The position numbers and the translations under genes were made by a program. Shown here in pieces: positions 45,053 through 53,836 of a DNA stretch of 64,000 bases (positions are counted from its first letter, which is position 1; every line of letters starts with the position of its first letter). The notes under the pieces were generated by a model. The model was not told the origin of the DNA. It saw nothing but the letters and a program-made list of their open reading frames with translations, and made no database searches. Origin of the DNA: Pararhodobacter zhoushanensis (lineage in GTDB: Bacteria; Pseudomonadota; Alphaproteobacteria; Rhodobacterales; Rhodobacteraceae); assembly GCF_003990445.1 (NCBI RefSeq), contig NZ_REEZ01000003.1, positions 62,001 through 126,000 on the forward strand. The letters run 5' to 3'.

Positions 45053-45300
45053 GCCTGCCGGACCTCTCGGCCCGCGCGCTTCCCGGCGCGCGGCTCACCG
45101 TTCGCGCGACGCCCAAGGCCCGCCGCAATGCGATCGAGGACGCTGATCCGCTCAGGATCTGGGTGACCGCCGCGCCTGAGGACGGCAAAGCCAACGACGC
45201 AATTCGTAAAATTTTAGCGAAATCGCTGGGCGTCGCGCCCACAAGGCTCACCTTGCTGCGCGGCCAGACGGCACGCGATAAGCTGTTTCAGCTGGACTGA
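45049..45300 (+). CDS. DUF167 (YggU) family protein
   Basis: 83 residues. LTVRATPKARRNAIE and APEDGKANDAIRKILAKSLG are the two conserved parts of the family, whose function is unknown. It is the last gene of the hydrolase-dehydratase operon (ATGA overlap) and overlaps the convergent 83-residue gene by 13 bases. Confidence 0.88.
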   Translation: MSLPDLSARALPGARLTVRATPKARRNAIEDADPLRIWVTAAPEDGKANDAIRKILAKSLGVAPTRLTLLRGQTARDKLFQLD

Positions 45301-45539
45301 GGATTGCCTGTAGGCCGCAGCCGGTACACGCCCTCGGGCAGATCCAGCGCCGCGCTCAATTCCTTGAGTTGGTGCATCGACAGATGCACCGCGCTGACCT
45401 CATCGGTGTCGGGATCGACCTGCAACAGCGATACGCCCGCGTCGTGGCTTTCGATGATCACATCCTCATGCAAGGGGGTTTCCCCCTCGTCGATAAGGGT
45501 GATCACGGTGGCGTCGAATTCGTGCTCGATGGTGAACAT
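45288..45539 (-). CDS. Conserved small hypothetical protein, 83 residues
   Basis: Acidic cytoplasmic protein beginning MFTIEHEFDATVITLIDEG. A regular strand-helix pattern and a C-terminal SMHQLKELSAALDLPEGVY suggest a small alpha/beta domain. No family is recognised. The frame has the codon bias of real genes here. It converges with the DUF167 gene. Confidence 0.65.
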   Translation of the reverse strand: MFTIEHEFDATVITLIDEGETPLHEDVIIESHDAGVSLLQVDPDTDEVSAVHLSMHQLKELSAALDLPEGVYRLRPTGNPQSS

Positions 45540-45592
45540 GCGCCAAGCCTAGCGCAGCCATCCCCACGCGCAATCGAAATCGCCTGCCATTT

Positions 45593-45680
45593 TCTGTCCG
45601 TAAATATCCACGGGGGGATCCCCAAGGGGGGAGCGTGCTCCCCCCTTGGGCGAGGGGGTTCGGGGGGCGAGCAGCCCCCC
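45593..45680. repeat. GC-rich hairpins with GGATATTT core on the minus strand
   Basis: On the minus strand this reads GGGGGGC-loop-GCCCCCC (45662-45680), then a perfect 13-base stem CCCAAGGGGGGAG/CTCCCCCCTTGGG with a four-base loop (45621-45650), then CCCCCCGTGGATATTTACGG. It shares the layout of the elements at 42541 and 51872. It follows the secreted-protein gene at 45690 and may serve as its terminator. Confidence 0.5.
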
Positions 45681-45689
45681 GACGCTCGC

Positions 45690-46640
45690 TCAATCCGTCT
45701 CGGTGATCGCCGCAGACCCCAGCGCAACCCGCGCCACCTCGGTCTCGCCAAACAGCAGCCGTGCCTCGGTCAGCCCCTCGGGCACCACCCAGATCACCGT
45801 GCGCTCGGCTGAGTCGCCGATATCGGTGCCGTTGAACTGCGAATCGAGGATGCGGCGCATGAAGCGTTCGCCGATCATCCCCATCGTCGCACCCGAGGCG
45901 TCGACCAGCCGGAAGTTATGCGTGTTCCAAGTAAAGCGTTCGCCGTCGTCGACCTGGTTCGACGTGACGCCCGTCACCTCGATCTCGACCTCGGCCAGCA
46001 CCATTCCCGCGGGGGCGGTGATCGTCGAACTCATCATCTCATCCCCACGCCCGTCCTCCAGCGCGACCGTGCGAAAGCGGCGCACGGCAGTGGGGCGGAA
46101 GCTGGCGAACGCGGCCGCGTCCTCTTCCATCACCGGGCCGGGGATACTGACCTGCCCCTCGAAGCGCACATCGTCGCCACCAATGCGCAGGGTTGCGGTG
46201 TTCACGCCCTTGGGCACGCGGAACATGCCGTTCCAATAGACATCCTGATCCTCGTCAGGAAAATTGCGCGGGCGGCGAGCGGACATCGTTCGCGATTGCA
46301 GGCTCAACTGTCCCCAGGTTGCATAACTGCCCTGTGCTTCCAATTCGGTCCCGTCGGGCAGCACCAGCAGGATGTCGCGGGTATTGGCCTGCACGCGCTC
46401 GATGCTGTCGGACCACGGCCCGTCAAACACCGCGCGCACGTCGACCAGCACATGCCCCGGTATGCGCACGGTTTCGACCAGACCCGCAGGACGGTAGGGC
46501 CGTTCCTGCCAGTTGCTGGCCGATTCATACGAACGGGCGGTGACGCTTAACGGTGTGAGGGTGACCTGCGCCAGACCCGGAAGGGCAAGCAATGCCAGCG
46601 CAGAGGAAAGGGCAAAAGCCCTGAATGGTTTAGATTTCAT
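45690..46640 (-). CDS. Secreted protein of unknown function
   Basis: 316 residues. The ATG at 46640 starts a clear signal peptide (MKSKPFRAFALSSALALLALPGLA). The mature protein is mostly predicted beta structure with no recognised domain. Segments such as TWNTHNFRLVDASGA and TVIWVVPEGLTEARLLFGE resemble DUF4352-like extracellular beta-sandwich domains, but this is only a resemblance. Probably periplasmic. It lies downstream of metG on the same strand, separated from it by a terminator hairpin. Confidence 0.7.
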   Translation of the reverse strand: MKSKPFRAFALSSALALLALPGLAQVTLTPLSVTARSYESASNWQERPYRPAGLVETVRIPGHVLVDVRAVFDGPWSDSIERVQANTRDILLVLPDGTELEAQGSYATWGQLSLQSRTMSARRPRNFPDEDQDVYWNGMFRVPKGVNTATLRIGGDDVRFEGQVSIPGPVMEEDAAAFASFRPTAVRRFRTVALEDGRGDEMMSSTITAPAGMVLAEVEIEVTGVTSNQVDDGERFTWNTHNFRLVDASGATMGMIGERFMRRILDSQFNGTDIGDSAERTVIWVVPEGLTEARLLFGETEVARVALGSAAITETD

Positions 46641-46661
46641 AGCAAAAATGACCCATGCAAA

Positions 46662-46688
46662 ACCCCGCCCAAAATCAGCGGGCGGGGT
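46662..46688 (-). terminator. Terminator after metG
   Basis: Perfect nine-base stem ACCCCGCCC/GGGCGGGGT with a nine-base loop, 50 bases beyond the metG stop. On the minus strand it is followed by TTGCATGGGTCATTTTT. It would separate metG from the secreted-protein gene. Confidence 0.7.
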
Positions 46689-46737
46689 CAGGGTCGTGTA
46701 CAGGGTGATTCGCGTCAACCCAGCGGGGGTCAGCGCA

Positions 46738-48468
46738 TCAGCTCCGCACCCCGGCAAAGCGGCTTTGCCAGTCTTCGCGCTGCTCGTCGGTGATCTTGGT
46801 GAACAGCACCTCGGGCGTGGTAAACGCGTGGCCGGCGGGCAGCAGTTGCAGGGCAGCGGCCACGTCATCCGGCCAGCTCCAGTCGTCGGACGCCATCGCC
46901 GACATGGTCGATTGCGCCGCCTCGGGGATGAAGGGCTGCGAGATCACGGCGTAGAGCCGGATCAGGTTCAGCGCCAGACGGATCTGCGCCGCGGCCAGCG
47001 CCGGGTCGGTCTTGAAGGTCGACCACGGCGCTGCCTCTTGCAGGTATTCGTTGCCCAAGACCCAGATCGCGCGCAGCTCGTTGGCCGATTTGCGCACTTC
47101 CATCGCTTCCATCAGCTGCTCATAGCTGCGGATCTTCGCGGTCAGGTCGGCCACCAGCTGCGCTTCACGCGGGCCGGTTTCGCCGCCCTCGGGCACCACT
47201 TCGCCGAATTTCGAGCGGCAGAACTTGGTCACCCGGCTGACAAGGTTGCCCAGCACATCGGCCAGATCCTTGTTGGCCGAGGTCTGAAAATTCTCCCACG
47301 TAAACTCGCTGTCCGAGGATTCCGGCGCGTGGCTGAGCAGCCACCAGCGCCAGTAATCGGCGGGCAGCAGGCTGAGCGCCTGATCCATGAACACGCCGCG
47401 TCCCTGCGAGGTGCTGAACTGGCCGCCGTCATAGTTCAGGTAGTTGAACGACTTGATGTAATCGACCAGTTTCCACGGCTCGGCCCCGTCGAAATTGGCA
47501 CCCATCAGCGTGGCGGGGAAGCTGAGCGTGTGGAAGGGGACGTTGTCCTTGCCCATGAACTCGACATAGCGCACGTCCGCCGCGCCCTTGTCCTCGCGCC
47601 ACCAGCGTTCCCATGCGTCATCGCCCAGACCCTGCGCATGGGCCCATTCGGCGGTCGCGGCGATATATTCGATGGGCGCGTCGAACCAGACGTAAAAGAC
47701 CTTGCCCTCCATGCCGGGCCACGGCGCGTCGCCGTCCCTGACAGCAACCCCCCAGTCCAGATCGCGGGTAATGCCGCGGTCCTGCAGTCCGTCGCCGTCA
47801 TCAAGCCATTTCAGCGCGATCGAGGTGGTCAGGATTGGCCAGTCGTGCTTGGACTTGATCCAGTCGCGCAGGCTGTCGCGCATCGACTTCTGACGCAGGA
47901 ACAGGTGTTTGGTCTCGCGCACCTCCAGATCGGTCGAACCCGAGATCGCTGAGCGCGGGTTGATCAGGTCGGTGGGGTCCAGCTGCTTGGTGCAATTTTC
48001 GCACTGATCGCCGCGCGCCCGGTCATACCCGCAGTTGGGGCAGGTGCCCTCGATATAGCGATCAGGCAGAAAGCGGCCATCGGCATTGGAATAGACCTGC
48101 TTTTCGCTGACTTCGGAAATCAGGCCCGCCGCTTTCAAACGCCCGGCCATATGCTGCGTCAGCTGGTGGTTTTCGGGGCTGGACGAGCGGCCGTAATGGT
48201 CGAACGACAGTTTAAAACCATTTGCCAGCTCGGCCTGAACATCGTGCATTTCGGCGCAATACTCGGCCACCGGCTTGCCTGCCTTGGCAGCGGCCAGTTC
48301 GGCGGGGGTGCCGTGTTCGTCGGTTGCACAGATGAACATGACCTCGTGGCCACGGGCCCGCATGTAGCGGGCATAGAGATCTGCGGGCAACTGGCTGCCA
48401 ACCAGATTGCCCAAGTGCTTGATCCCATTGATATAAGGTAACGCAGAGGTGATAAGGATGCGCGCCAT
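46738..48468 (-). CDS. metG: Methionyl-tRNA synthetase
   Basis: 576 residues. The HIGH-type motif is KHLGNLVG after ALPYING. The zinc knuckle has four cysteines ([17 protein letters not shown]). The [15 protein letters not shown] segment is the methionine pocket region. The KMSKS loop reads [11 protein letters not shown], so the first lysine is Gln and the second Thr. The C-terminal dimerisation domain of longer MetRS is absent. The start at 48468 is chosen because the translation upstream is not MetRS-like. It charges elongator and initiator tRNA-Met. Confidence 0.95.
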   Translation of the reverse strand: MARILITSALPYINGIKHLGNLVGSQLPADLYARYMRARGHEVMFICATDEHGTPAELAAAKAGKPVAEYCAEMHDVQAELANGFKLSFDHYGRSSSPENHQLTQHMAGRLKAAGLISEVSEKQVYSNADGRFLPDRYIEGTCPNCGYDRARGDQCENCTKQLDPTDLINPRSAISGSTDLEVRETKHLFLRQKSMRDSLRDWIKSKHDWPILTTSIALKWLDDGDGLQDRGITRDLDWGVAVRDGDAPWPGMEGKVFYVWFDAPIEYIAATAEWAHAQGLGDDAWERWWREDKGAADVRYVEFMGKDNVPFHTLSFPATLMGANFDGAEPWKLVDYIKSFNYLNYDGGQFSTSQGRGVFMDQALSLLPADYWRWWLLSHAPESSDSEFTWENFQTSANKDLADVLGNLVSRVTKFCRSKFGEVVPEGGETGPREAQLVADLTAKIRSYEQLMEAMEVRKSANELRAIWVLGNEYLQEAAPWSTFKTDPALAAAQIRLALNLIRLYAVISQPFIPEAAQSTMSAMASDDWSWPDDVAAALQLLPAGHAFTTPEVLFTKITDEQREDWQSRFAGVRS

Positions 48469-48645
48469 GTGGGGATGTCCCTGTCTTGCCGTATGCCGGA
48501 TTTGCCTGTCCTTACAGCAAGGTGACGCTTGCTTCCATCCCCAGTGCACCTTGCCGTGAGAAGGCGGCAAGGTGATTGACGCCCACCAAGCGCACAAGGC
48601 AAGCTTTCGTTGTGGGCATTTGCCGAAGCTAAAAAGGAATTGTGA

Positions 48646-50442
48646 ATGACGCGTATTCAACGGAACCGATTGTCAATGAGTACTGCCGCAGTGGCCTTGT
48701 TCCTGCCGATGACGGCGGGCGTGGCATTGGCGCAAAGCTCGGGATTCGCCATCGAAATCGGGCCGGGCACCGATCCCTATTCCAGCACCCGGATCGGCGC
48801 GCGTGTGTTCGGGACGGCCACCGACCCGGCCGCAAGCTTCGTGCGTGGCTGTCAGGGGGCGATGATCCCTGAAGCGTCAGGGGCGGCGTTCGAGGTTACG
48901 GACCGGATGGAAACGCTGGCCTTCACCGCTGCGGGCGAGGGGCTGCGCAGTCTGGTGGTGGGCTCGCCGAACGGTCTGTATCAATGCGCATTGGCCGATG
49001 ACGAGGGCTTTGTGAGCACGCAGCTGGCCGGTGTCGCGCCGGGGCGTTACACCGTCTGGCTGGGCGGCGAGGAAGGCAGCACGATTGACGCACGCCTCTT
49101 TGCCTCCGAGCGTGCGGTGTCGGCCATGGAGCTCTTCGGGCTGAATGTCGCCCGTCTGGGCGAACCGCGCGCCGGTCGCTTTGTCTTCGCCGCCAGCGCC
49201 GAAACCGGCCGTCAGGATCTGGTGCAGGACGGCGTTCTGTATGCCAACACCGAAATGCGCCCACTCGCGCCCGAAAGCTGCTGGGGCTACAGTCAGTTCG
49301 ATGCCGCCGATGCGGTGCTGACGCTGGACGAAGACGGCGATGACTTCAGCATCTTTGCGATGTCGGATCGTGATCTGGTGATGGCGGTGGTCGATCCTTC
49401 GGGGCAGGTGCATTGCAACGACGACGTGTACCAGCTGAATCCCGGCGTCACGCTGACAGGGGCGGCAGGCGATTATCAGATCTTCGTCGGCGGCTATGGA
49501 CAGGGAGGCGACGGCTCGACCTATGATCTGTACACCTCGGTCGGCGCGCCGGCGTTCTCGAACGCCATCGTCGATCTGGACGGCGCGCCGCGCGCAGGCA
49601 CAATCAGCTTCGATCTGAGCGATGCGGGGCAGGGGCAATTGCTGGCGACCGGGCCGGTCCACGCGTTTGATCCGGTCAATCTGTTGCCAATGAGCAGCGA
49701 TTGCCGGGGGTACACCGATCTGTCGGCCCCCGATCTGGTCATGACGCTTGATGCCGCCGAGCCGATGATCTCGCTCTACGCACGCTCCGAGACGGATCTG
49801 GTCATGGCGGTGCGCGCGCCGGACGGCAGCTGGTCGTGCAACGATGACAGTTTCGAGCTGAACCCGGGCCTGAGTTTCACCGATGCGCAACCGGGTGAGT
49901 ATCTGGTCTATGTCGGCGCCTATATGTCCGACGTGACGGGCGAGTATAACCTCTACGCGTCGATGGGGTCGCCCAACTGGGGCGGTGCGGTCCCGGCCGG
50001 GGGCTCGATGGCGCCCGACAGCCTGAACGTCACGGCCGAACCGACGGTGGGCACGCTGTCCTTCGGGCCGGACACTCTGCTTGATCCGCGTATCATCTTC
50101 GATATCGAGGCCAGCACCACCGAGGCTTTTGGCATGGGAACCGGCTGTGCCGGGTTCATCTCGCCCAGCCAGCCGGATCTGGTGATCGATGCGCAAAGCG
50201 GACTGCCGCAGCTGATGATCTACATGGTCGGCGATGTGGACAGCACGCTGGCTGTGGTCGGACCGGACGGTCAGATCTATTGCAACGATGATTTCGAGCA
50301 ACTGAACCCCGGTGTGATGATCCCCAACCCGCAGCCCGGGCCCTATGCTGTCTTTGCGGGCAGCTATGGCGGCGATGGCGGTCTGGCGACGCTGGGTGTC
50401 ACCATTGCCTCGCCGCAATGGGTCATGGACCGCGAGCACTGA
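48646..50442 (+). CDS. Secreted protein with four CNDD repeats
   Basis: 598 residues with a signal peptide (cleavage after MTAGVALA). The mature protein has three strong and one weak repeat of ~130 residues: Cys-x-Gly-(Tyr/Phe) ... D-x-x-MAV ... CNDD-x-x-x-x-LNPG ... G-x-Y-x-(V/I)-(F/Y). The repeats begin near C213 ([11 protein letters not shown]), C355 ([11 protein letters not shown]) and C502 ([11 protein letters not shown]); the first, near C69, lacks CNDD. The layout resembles pre-peptidase C-terminal-type beta-sandwiches, where CNDD acidic residues could bind calcium. AAAAAGGA precedes the ATG. The next gene encodes a secreted serine protease, a possible partner. Confidence 0.75.
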   Translation: MTRIQRNRLSMSTAAVALFLPMTAGVALAQSSGFAIEIGPGTDPYSSTRIGARVFGTATDPAASFVRGCQGAMIPEASGAAFEVTDRMETLAFTAAGEGLRSLVVGSPNGLYQCALADDEGFVSTQLAGVAPGRYTVWLGGEEGSTIDARLFASERAVSAMELFGLNVARLGEPRAGRFVFAASAETGRQDLVQDGVLYANTEMRPLAPESCWGYSQFDAADAVLTLDEDGDDFSIFAMSDRDLVMAVVDPSGQVHCNDDVYQLNPGVTLTGAAGDYQIFVGGYGQGGDGSTYDLYTSVGAPAFSNAIVDLDGAPRAGTISFDLSDAGQGQLLATGPVHAFDPVNLLPMSSDCRGYTDLSAPDLVMTLDAAEPMISLYARSETDLVMAVRAPDGSWSCNDDSFELNPGLSFTDAQPGEYLVYVGAYMSDVTGEYNLYASMGSPNWGGAVPAGGSMAPDSLNVTAEPTVGTLSFGPDTLLDPRIIFDIEASTTEAFGMGTGCAGFISPSQPDLVIDAQSGLPQLMIYMVGDVDSTLAVVGPDGQIYCNDDFEQLNPGVMIPNPQPGPYAVFAGSYGGDGGLATLGVTIASPQWVMDREH

Positions 50443-50518
50443 GCACGCCCCGCCCCCCGGTTTTTGCGCCGGGGGGCGACCACGCTATTTTGCCGACGCG
50501 TATTTCCGGGGGGTTCCC

Positions 50519-51832
50519 ATGCGTTTTTCCACTGATTCTTTGACCCGTTTGGGTTTTGCTCTTGGCGTCAGCCTGATGATCGGGCTGCCGGGGGCGGCTC
50601 TGGCGCAGGAAAACACCTGCCGCTGGGCGAATGACAACGAATGCGATGAAGCGCGCTATCAGGGGACCGGGGCCTGCGACAATGGCACCGACGCCAATGA
50701 TTGCCGGGCCGAGGCCGCGGCGTGGCAGCGGCTGATGGACGCGGTGCCCTCGGCCGTGCGGGCCTCGTTGGGCACCGACAGCTGCCGCTGGGCCAATGAC
50801 CGAGAATGCGACGACATCAATTTTGGCGGCACCGGGGCGTGCTCGCCGGGCACCGATGCGTCCGACTGCCGGGCGCTGGCAATCGGCGGCGACGAGAGCT
50901 GCCGCTGGGCGCATGACAATGAATGCGACGAACCGGGGATCGGCACGGGGGTCTGTACCTCGGGCACGGATACGTCGGATTGCGCGGCAGCGGCTTTCCT
51001 GCGCAACCGCTCGAACAATTGTGAGACCGCGTTCAACGATATCTGCGAAGAGCCGGGCAGCGGGCGCGGCTCGTGCCGGGCCTATACCGACACCGCCGAT
51101 TGCGTGGGCCGGGATCGGCCCGTGACCGGGCGTGACCATTACTTTGGCCATGACGACCGCGTTCAGGTCGATGTCACGCAAATGCCGTGGCGGGCTGTCG
51201 GTTTGCTGACGCTCGAAGATGGCTCGTGCACCGCAACGCTGATCGCACCGCGACTGATCGCGACGGCAGCGCATTGCATGCAGGGCGAGAACGGCGCGAT
51301 GGCCAAAGTGGTCAGCTTCCGCGCCGGGGCGCGCGGGGATACCGAACAGGGCCGCGCCGGTGTGATCAGCAGCGTGGTCGCGCCGGATTACTCGGATCAG
51401 AGCGCCCCGCCCAATGGGGGGAATGGCGACGACTGGGCGATCCTGACGCTGGACCGCGATCTGGGGACCGAAATCGGCTTTGTGCGGCCCTACGTGTTCG
51501 ACAAGACCGACCTGTCGGCGATCAGAGCCGGGACATTTATGGTGAGCCAGGCGGGCTATAGCTGGGATACGGGCGGTTATCTGTCGGGGCACATGGATTG
51601 CCGGATCCTTACGGCCTATCGCGACGGTTCGATGATCCATACCTGCGACACCACCCGGGGCGACAGCGGTTCGCCGATCTTGCACCAGATCAACGGCGAG
51701 TGGCGGCTGATCGCGGTGGACAGCCAGTTCTTCGACGCGCAGCCGCCGTTCCCACAGATGTCGTCGTCGCATCTTGCCGTCGACACCCGCGCTTTCGCGG
51801 ACGCGCTGCGCCGCGCTGGTGCGCTGAACTGA
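50519..51832 (+). CDS. Secreted trypsin-like serine protease with four Cys-rich repeats
   Basis: 437 residues. After a signal peptide (to ALAQ30) come four ~40-residue repeats of the type C-RWA-x-D-x-ECD ... GTG-x-C-x-x-GTD-x-x-DC (Cys34/42/53/62, 89/97/108/117, 128/136/146/155 and 168/176/186/195). Then follows a trypsin-like domain with His252 (ATAAHC), Asp305 (GDDWAILTLD) and Ser383 (TRGDSGSPI). The repeats resemble small disulfide/calcium modules and may bind cell surface or substrate. The ATG is at 50519; open frame upstream lacks a signal. Confidence 0.88.
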   Translation: MRFSTDSLTRLGFALGVSLMIGLPGAALAQENTCRWANDNECDEARYQGTGACDNGTDANDCRAEAAAWQRLMDAVPSAVRASLGTDSCRWANDRECDDINFGGTGACSPGTDASDCRALAIGGDESCRWAHDNECDEPGIGTGVCTSGTDTSDCAAAAFLRNRSNNCETAFNDICEEPGSGRGSCRAYTDTADCVGRDRPVTGRDHYFGHDDRVQVDVTQMPWRAVGLLTLEDGSCTATLIAPRLIATAAHCMQGENGAMAKVVSFRAGARGDTEQGRAGVISSVVAPDYSDQSAPPNGGNGDDWAILTLDRDLGTEIGFVRPYVFDKTDLSAIRAGTFMVSQAGYSWDTGGYLSGHMDCRILTAYRDGSMIHTCDTTRGDSGSPILHQINGEWRLIAVDSQFFDAQPPFPQMSSSHLAVDTRAFADALRRAGALN

Positions 51833-51871
51833 ATGGATAGGCAGGGGCGGCGCTCGCCCCCATCGAGGGGG

Positions 51872-51942
51872 CTCGCGCCGCTCGGGGGCGCTGCCCCCGC
51901 CGGGCCGTTCCGGCCCGCCCCCGGGATATTTCAGGCATAAAG
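51872..51942. repeat. Intergenic hairpin-GGATATTT element, copy 2
   Basis: Matches 42541-42613 at most positions: CTCGCGCCGC, a GGGGGCGCTGCCCCC hairpin, CGGGCCGTTCCGGCCCG and CCCGGGATATTTCAG, then an A-rich tail. It follows the serine protease gene and leads into the long inverted repeat at 51924-51992. Confidence 0.65.
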
Positions 51943-51992
51943 TTGGACAAGGTTAACGAAAAGTTAAGCCCAACTTTATGCTCTAAATATCC
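51924..51992. repeat. Long imperfect inverted repeat (23-base arms)
   Basis: Left arm 51924-51946 (GGATATTT...GCATAAAGTTGG) and right arm 51970-51992 (CCAACTTTATGC...AAATATCC) match at 20 of 23 positions, with a 23-base AT-rich centre. The GGATATTT core of the dispersed element is thus present on both strands. This could be a bidirectional terminator or two elements facing each other. Confidence 0.65.
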
Positions 51993-52021
51993 TCGGGGGG
52001 TGAATTTGGCTTTAGCCAAAG

Positions 52022-52042
52022 AGGGGGGCAGAAGGCCCCCCT
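52022..52042. terminator. Bidirectional terminator
   Basis: Eight-base stem AGGGGGGC/GCCCCCCT with a five-base loop. TTTCT follows on the plus strand and CTCTTT on the minus strand. It lies between the converging serine protease and holin-like genes. Confidence 0.65.
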
Positions 52043-52055
52043 TTCTACTGTCCTG

Positions 52056-52361
52056 TCAGCGGCGGGACTTCAGGGCCTGAGCCGAGCCATAGCCTTGCGC
52101 GAAGGCGGCGATTACCGCGGTCAGGGGGCTTGCCGGGGGCGGCGGCAGGCGACGGGGCCGGCGTATCAGCAGGGCCAGAGTCGCGCCGCCGATGATCAGC
52201 AAGGCACCGCCCATGGCAGCGGCGGTCCACATCGGGCCCCAACTCAAGACCAAGGCGATCCAGACAGCGCGCAGCAGCAAAACCAGCCCCGCCCCGGTGA
52301 GGGCGAGGCCGAGGGCCCCGACGACCGCCGTTTTAGCGATGTGACGGGGGTCAGGCAGCAT
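52056..52361 (-). CDS. Small membrane protein (holin/YqjE-like)
   Basis: 101 residues with two transmembrane helices (about 11-37 and 44-66), then a basic Arg/Pro-rich tail. The size and pairing with the DUF883 gene are like E. coli yqjD-yqjE, and the family is often called phage holin family protein. The start shares one base with the stop of the gene before (TGATG). It is probably expressed with its neighbour from an EcfG promoter. Confidence 0.7.
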   Translation of the reverse strand: MLPDPRHIAKTAVVGALGLALTGAGLVLLLRAVWIALVLSWGPMWTAAAMGGALLIIGGATLALLIRRPRRLPPPPASPLTAVIAAFAQGYGSAQALKSRR

Positions 52362-52705
52362 CAGCGGCGCGTCGCCAGAGCGCCGACGAGAAAGCCCACC
52401 GCAGCGGCACCGGCAACGGCACCTGCGGGGTGTTCCTTGAGCAGATCTTCCGCGTTCCCTGCGACGGTTTCCGCCGTCGAGCGCAGGTTTTGCAGCTGCT
52501 TCTCACCTGTTTCACGGACCGAAGCGGTCACCGAGCCTGCGGTGTCGCGCACCGAGGCAGCCGTGTCGGCCGCGCGTTGGCTCATCGAGCGTTCCTGCGC
52601 CGAAGCAAAGGCGCGCAATTCACTGGTCAGCGCGCCGAGGTCTGCTTTCAGGGTGTCGAACTCTTTCTTCAGGTCGGCAGTGCTAGGCTGGGTCGTTCTG
52701 GCCAT
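52361..52705 (-). CDS. DUF883 (ElaB/YqjD) family protein
   Basis: 114 residues. A long amphipathic helical region (about 10-85, with TADLKKEFDTLKADLGALTS and QNLRSTAETVAGNAEDLL) precedes a C-terminal glycine-rich membrane helix (AGAVAGAAAVGFLVGALATRR), the family layout. E. coli YqjD/ElaB associate with ribosomes at the membrane in stationary phase. The ATG at 52705 has a GGAGG site. An exact EcfG promoter lies 40-64 bases upstream, making it a likely member of the general stress regulon. Confidence 0.87.
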   Translation of the reverse strand: MARTTQPSTADLKKEFDTLKADLGALTSELRAFASAQERSMSQRAADTAASVRDTAGSVTASVRETGEKQLQNLRSTAETVAGNAEDLLKEHPAGAVAGAAAVGFLVGALATRR

Positions 52706-52744
52706 GGTGGCCTCCTTTGAATACGTTTCCACGTCTGGTGGTAA

Positions 52745-52769
52745 AACGCGTCAGCGCGGATCGGGTTCC
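52745..52769 (-). promoter_or_regulatory. EcfG-type promoter for the DUF883/holin pair
   Basis: Minus strand: GGAAC at 52769-52765, 16 bases, CGTT at 52748-52745. This is an exact match to the known alphaproteobacterial general-stress consensus GGAAC-N16/17-CGTT. Confidence 0.8.
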
Positions 52770-52793
52770 ACACCGCAAGCAGACTCTTTTTTC

Positions 52794-52819
52794 GGAACCA
52801 ATTGTCGCAGGCCCCTGTT
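52794..52819 (+). promoter_or_regulatory. Weaker EcfG-like promoter for the DUF1328 gene
   Basis: GGAAC at 52794-52798, 16 bases, then CTGTT at 52815-52819 in place of CGTT. The same CTGTT variant appears upstream of the SH3 gene. It lies 54 bases before the DUF1328 start. Confidence 0.45.
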
Positions 52820-52872
52820 GATGTGGTGAAGGTCGGGCATTTTGCTCGCCACATTTTCAAAGGAGAACTGCC

Positions 52873-53046
52873 ATGCTCGGTTGGGCCCTCACGTTCTTTG
52901 TCATCGCCATCATCGCCGCCGTCTTTGGGTTTGGCGGCATCGCCACTGCTTCGGCCGGGATCGCCAAGATCCTGTTCGTTATCTTCCTGGCGCTGTTCGT
53001 CATTGCCCTGATCGCCCGCGCCGTGCGCGGTCAGCCGCCAGTCTGA
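52873..53046 (+). CDS. DUF1328 (YtjA) small membrane protein
   Basis: 57-residue protein with two hydrophobic helices: [20 protein letters not shown] and [19 protein letters not shown], joined by [12 protein letters not shown], the DUF1328 signature. An AGGAGA site lies six bases before the ATG. Function unknown; in this family the genes often belong to the general stress regulon, which fits the promoter upstream and the surrounding genes. Confidence 0.88.
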   Translation: MLGWALTFFVIAIIAAVFGFGGIATASAGIAKILFVIFLALFVIALIARAVRGQPPV

Positions 53047-53103
53047 CGCGCCGGTAAAAGGCTCAGTCAGCCTGACGACCGTCCTGAAAGGCTGACCAAT
53101 CAA

Positions 53104-53135
53104 GGGGCGGGCAGTGTGCTCGCCCCCTGCTTTTT
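53104..53135 (+). terminator. Terminator after the DUF1328 gene
   Basis: Ten-base stem GGGGCGGGCA/TGCTCGCCCC (one G-T pair), three-base loop, then CTGCTTTTTC. Confidence 0.75.
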
Positions 53136-53169
53136 CAGCACCCTGAGACTATTCTGAGGAGACAACACC

Positions 53170-53667
53170 ATGAAAGATCTTCGCACCGTTACGCCCGACG
53201 CCACCAAAGTGAACACCGGCGTCAAGAACCCCGAAAAAGTCGCGGAATCGCTGACGCAATTGCTCTCGGGCACCTACGATCTGCTGATCCGCACGCATGA
53301 AGTGCACTGGAATATCGAAGGTCCGATGTTCTACTCTGTCCACATGCTGACCGAAGGCCAGTACGGCGAGCTTTTCACCGCGACCGATGTGCTGGCCGAG
53401 CGTATCCGTGCCCTTGGTCAACTCGCGCCGATCCAGCCCGGTGGCTTGGTCCATCCCGACGCGCCCAAAAAGGACGCGGCACCGGCAACGGCCGAAAAGA
53501 TGGTCGAAATGCTCAAAGACCGGCACGAGGCGCTGGCGCGTCTGTCGCACGAGTTGGTCGAGATTGCCGAAAAGGCGAAGGATCCGGTGACGGCCGATCT
53601 GGCGACTGCCCGGTCGACGGTTCACGAAAAGGCCGCGTGGATGTTGCGGTCGATGATCGCGCACTGA
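53170..53667 (+). CDS. dps: Dps-family DNA starvation/stationary-phase protection protein
   Basis: 165 residues. The ferroxidase residues are visible: His in THEVHWNIEGPMF and the Asp/Glu pair in ATDVLAERIRALG. Dps oxidises Fe(II) with H2O2 and, as a dodecamer, stores iron and shields DNA. No EcfG box is visible directly upstream, though the gene lies inside the stress island. The start codon at 53170 has a GAGGAGA site. Confidence 0.9.
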   Translation: MKDLRTVTPDATKVNTGVKNPEKVAESLTQLLSGTYDLLIRTHEVHWNIEGPMFYSVHMLTEGQYGELFTATDVLAERIRALGQLAPIQPGGLVHPDAPKKDAAPATAEKMVEMLKDRHEALARLSHELVEIAEKAKDPVTADLATARSTVHEKAAWMLRSMIAH

Positions 53668-53723
53668 CGGTCTGGTGCAGGCTCCGATCGATCCCTCGTA
53701 CAACCGCTCGGGCTTGTAAAACT

Positions 53724-53757
53724 GCCCCGCGTCCAGACGGGCGCGGGGCTTTCTTTT
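53724..53757 (+). terminator. Terminator after dps
   Basis: Perfect eight-base stem GCCCCGCG/CGCGGGGC with a ten-base loop, followed by TTTCTTTT. Confidence 0.85.
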
Positions 53758-53784
53758 CCGTCGCCTTCCGCGCTGTAACAAATA

Positions 53785-53806
53785 AGGGCGCCCCGAAGGG
53801 CGCCCT
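53785..53806 (-). terminator. Terminator after phyR
   Basis: Perfect nine-base stem AGGGCGCCC/GGGCGCCCT around CGAA. On the minus strand it is followed by TATTTGTT. It lies 30 bases beyond the phyR stop. Confidence 0.8.
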
Positions 53807-53836
53807 CATGCGATAAAAGCGACTGCAAATGCCGGA

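Noticed and set aside
48546-48573. Nine-base hairpin CACCTTGCC/GGCAAGGTG upstream of metG
   Set aside because: It lies in the divergent promoter region without the features of a known riboswitch or T-box; I cannot assign a role.
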